64,000 bases of DNA from Acetobacter conturbans (GTDB lineage Bacteria > Pseudomonadota > Alphaproteobacteria > Acetobacterales > Acetobacteraceae), in contig NZ_WOSY01000002.1 in the NCBI RefSeq assembly GCF_011516755.1, forward strand, positions 186,001 through 250,000. Reading direction: 5' to 3'. How positions within the stretch are numbered: position 1 is the stretch's first letter; each line of letters opens with the position of its first letter. The notes below the pieces were generated by a model. The model was not told where the DNA came from. It saw nothing but the letters and a program-made list of their open reading frames with translations, and did no database searches. The position numbers and the translations under genes were made by a program. Shown here one piece after another: positions 63,834-64,000 of this stretch.

Positions 63834-64000
63834 TTAGCCAAACAGGGAACTGATGAGGGATGTTCCGGTGGCGGTGGCACCAAAGAGGGTGAGAATCGGA
63901 TCGCTCGACCCATCGGAGCCATACAATGAAAGAAGCGTGGCCGATTTAGTGACGGTCTGCGGATCGAACTGCAACGTGGTCAGATAACGTTCCGCATAAT
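63834..64000 (-). CDS. Unknown protein, 3' end (cut by window edge)
   Basis: The last 55 codons of a minus-strand gene, ending in TAA at 63834. The visible residues include QFDPQTVTKSATLLSLYGSD and a Gly/Thr/Ser-rich end (LFGATATGTSLISSLFG). I do not recognise the family. The next gene upstream is outside the window. The 56 bp between it and the hydrolase show no terminator. Confidence 0.55.
   Translation of the reverse strand, partial: YAERYLTTLQFDPQTVTKSATLLSLYGSDGSSDPILTLFGATATGTSLISSLFG

Noticed and set aside
1..64000. CRISPR array, prophage, toxin-antitoxin or restriction system
   Set aside because: No regularly spaced direct repeats, no phage structural genes and no such families recognised on either strand.

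Overview
The window looks like chromosomal DNA of an alphaproteobacterium, most probably an acetic acid bacterium or close relative (Acetobacteraceae). That is an inference from gene content. Markers are a TrcR/DUF1013 protein, a DUF3035 (BamF-type) lipoprotein, an NDUFS4-like complex I subunit, CobS/CobT, a zinc-less MetG, a ScfR/RamB-type regulator next to the glyoxylate bypass, and a GumC/GumD-like exopolysaccharide locus. Genes are densely packed and ATGA overlaps are common. No phage, complete insertion sequence, CRISPR array or rRNA operon was seen.

Layout. 1-4.2 kb: exopolysaccharide export (GumC-like copolymerase and priming sugar transferase on the minus strand; beta-barrel protein and Wza/GumB-like lipoprotein on the plus strand). 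4.2-6.3 kb: sucCD. 6.6-9.3 kb: quinone oxidoreductase, YbfF-like hydrolase, unknown lipoprotein. 9.3-14.1 kb: prkA-yeaH-spoVR stress operon. 14.6-22.9 kb: two minus-strand runs, mltB-rlpA-dacA-tmk-holB and metG-tatD-MBL hydrolase. 23-31 kb: a glycan-associated repeat protein, a DedA/ATP-grasp pair, an orphan MlaD-like protein, uppP, an amino acid permease, a CAU tRNA and a Wzy/GumE-like polymerase. 31.2-37.9 kb: argH plus a 46-residue LptM-like lipoprotein (too short for routine ORF calling), a TlpA-like protein, a Mop protein, and ileS-lspA-bamF. 38-44.6 kb: an acetate/glyoxylate region with a ScfR-type regulator divergent from aceA-glcB, followed by lrgAB. 44.9-49.2 kb: mscL, rpmE, trcR, two YdcH-like proteins, purEK. 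49.2-54.8 kb: an orphan polysaccharide ABC exporter, Nudix, MFS, gpt, murQ, tRNA-Pro, an NDUFS4 homologue, tRNA-Arg. 55-64 kb: a GT4 glycosyltransferase, lolA, bolA, a J-domain protein, cobS-cobT, a PLP decarboxylase, a dehalogenase-like hydrolase, and the 3' end of an unknown gene.

The most unusual structure is a family of about 160-bp, nested-palindromic interspersed repeats. There are seven copies at six intergenic sites: 25.6-25.9 (two fused copies), 26.5, 29.5, 33.6, 44.7 and 54.9 kb. Their termini read GAGGCTGTTTCAAAAG, and at three sites the flanking 3-bp TNA duplications (TAA or TTA) are intact. This fits a non-autonomous element mobilised by an IS5/IS1031-type transposase. Two copies abut stop codons exactly. 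Other points of interest are the TTTACAAA/TTTGTAAA operator candidates between the regulator and aceA, three consecutive strong hairpins between glcB and lrgAB, and the linkage of lrgAB to the glyoxylate bypass.
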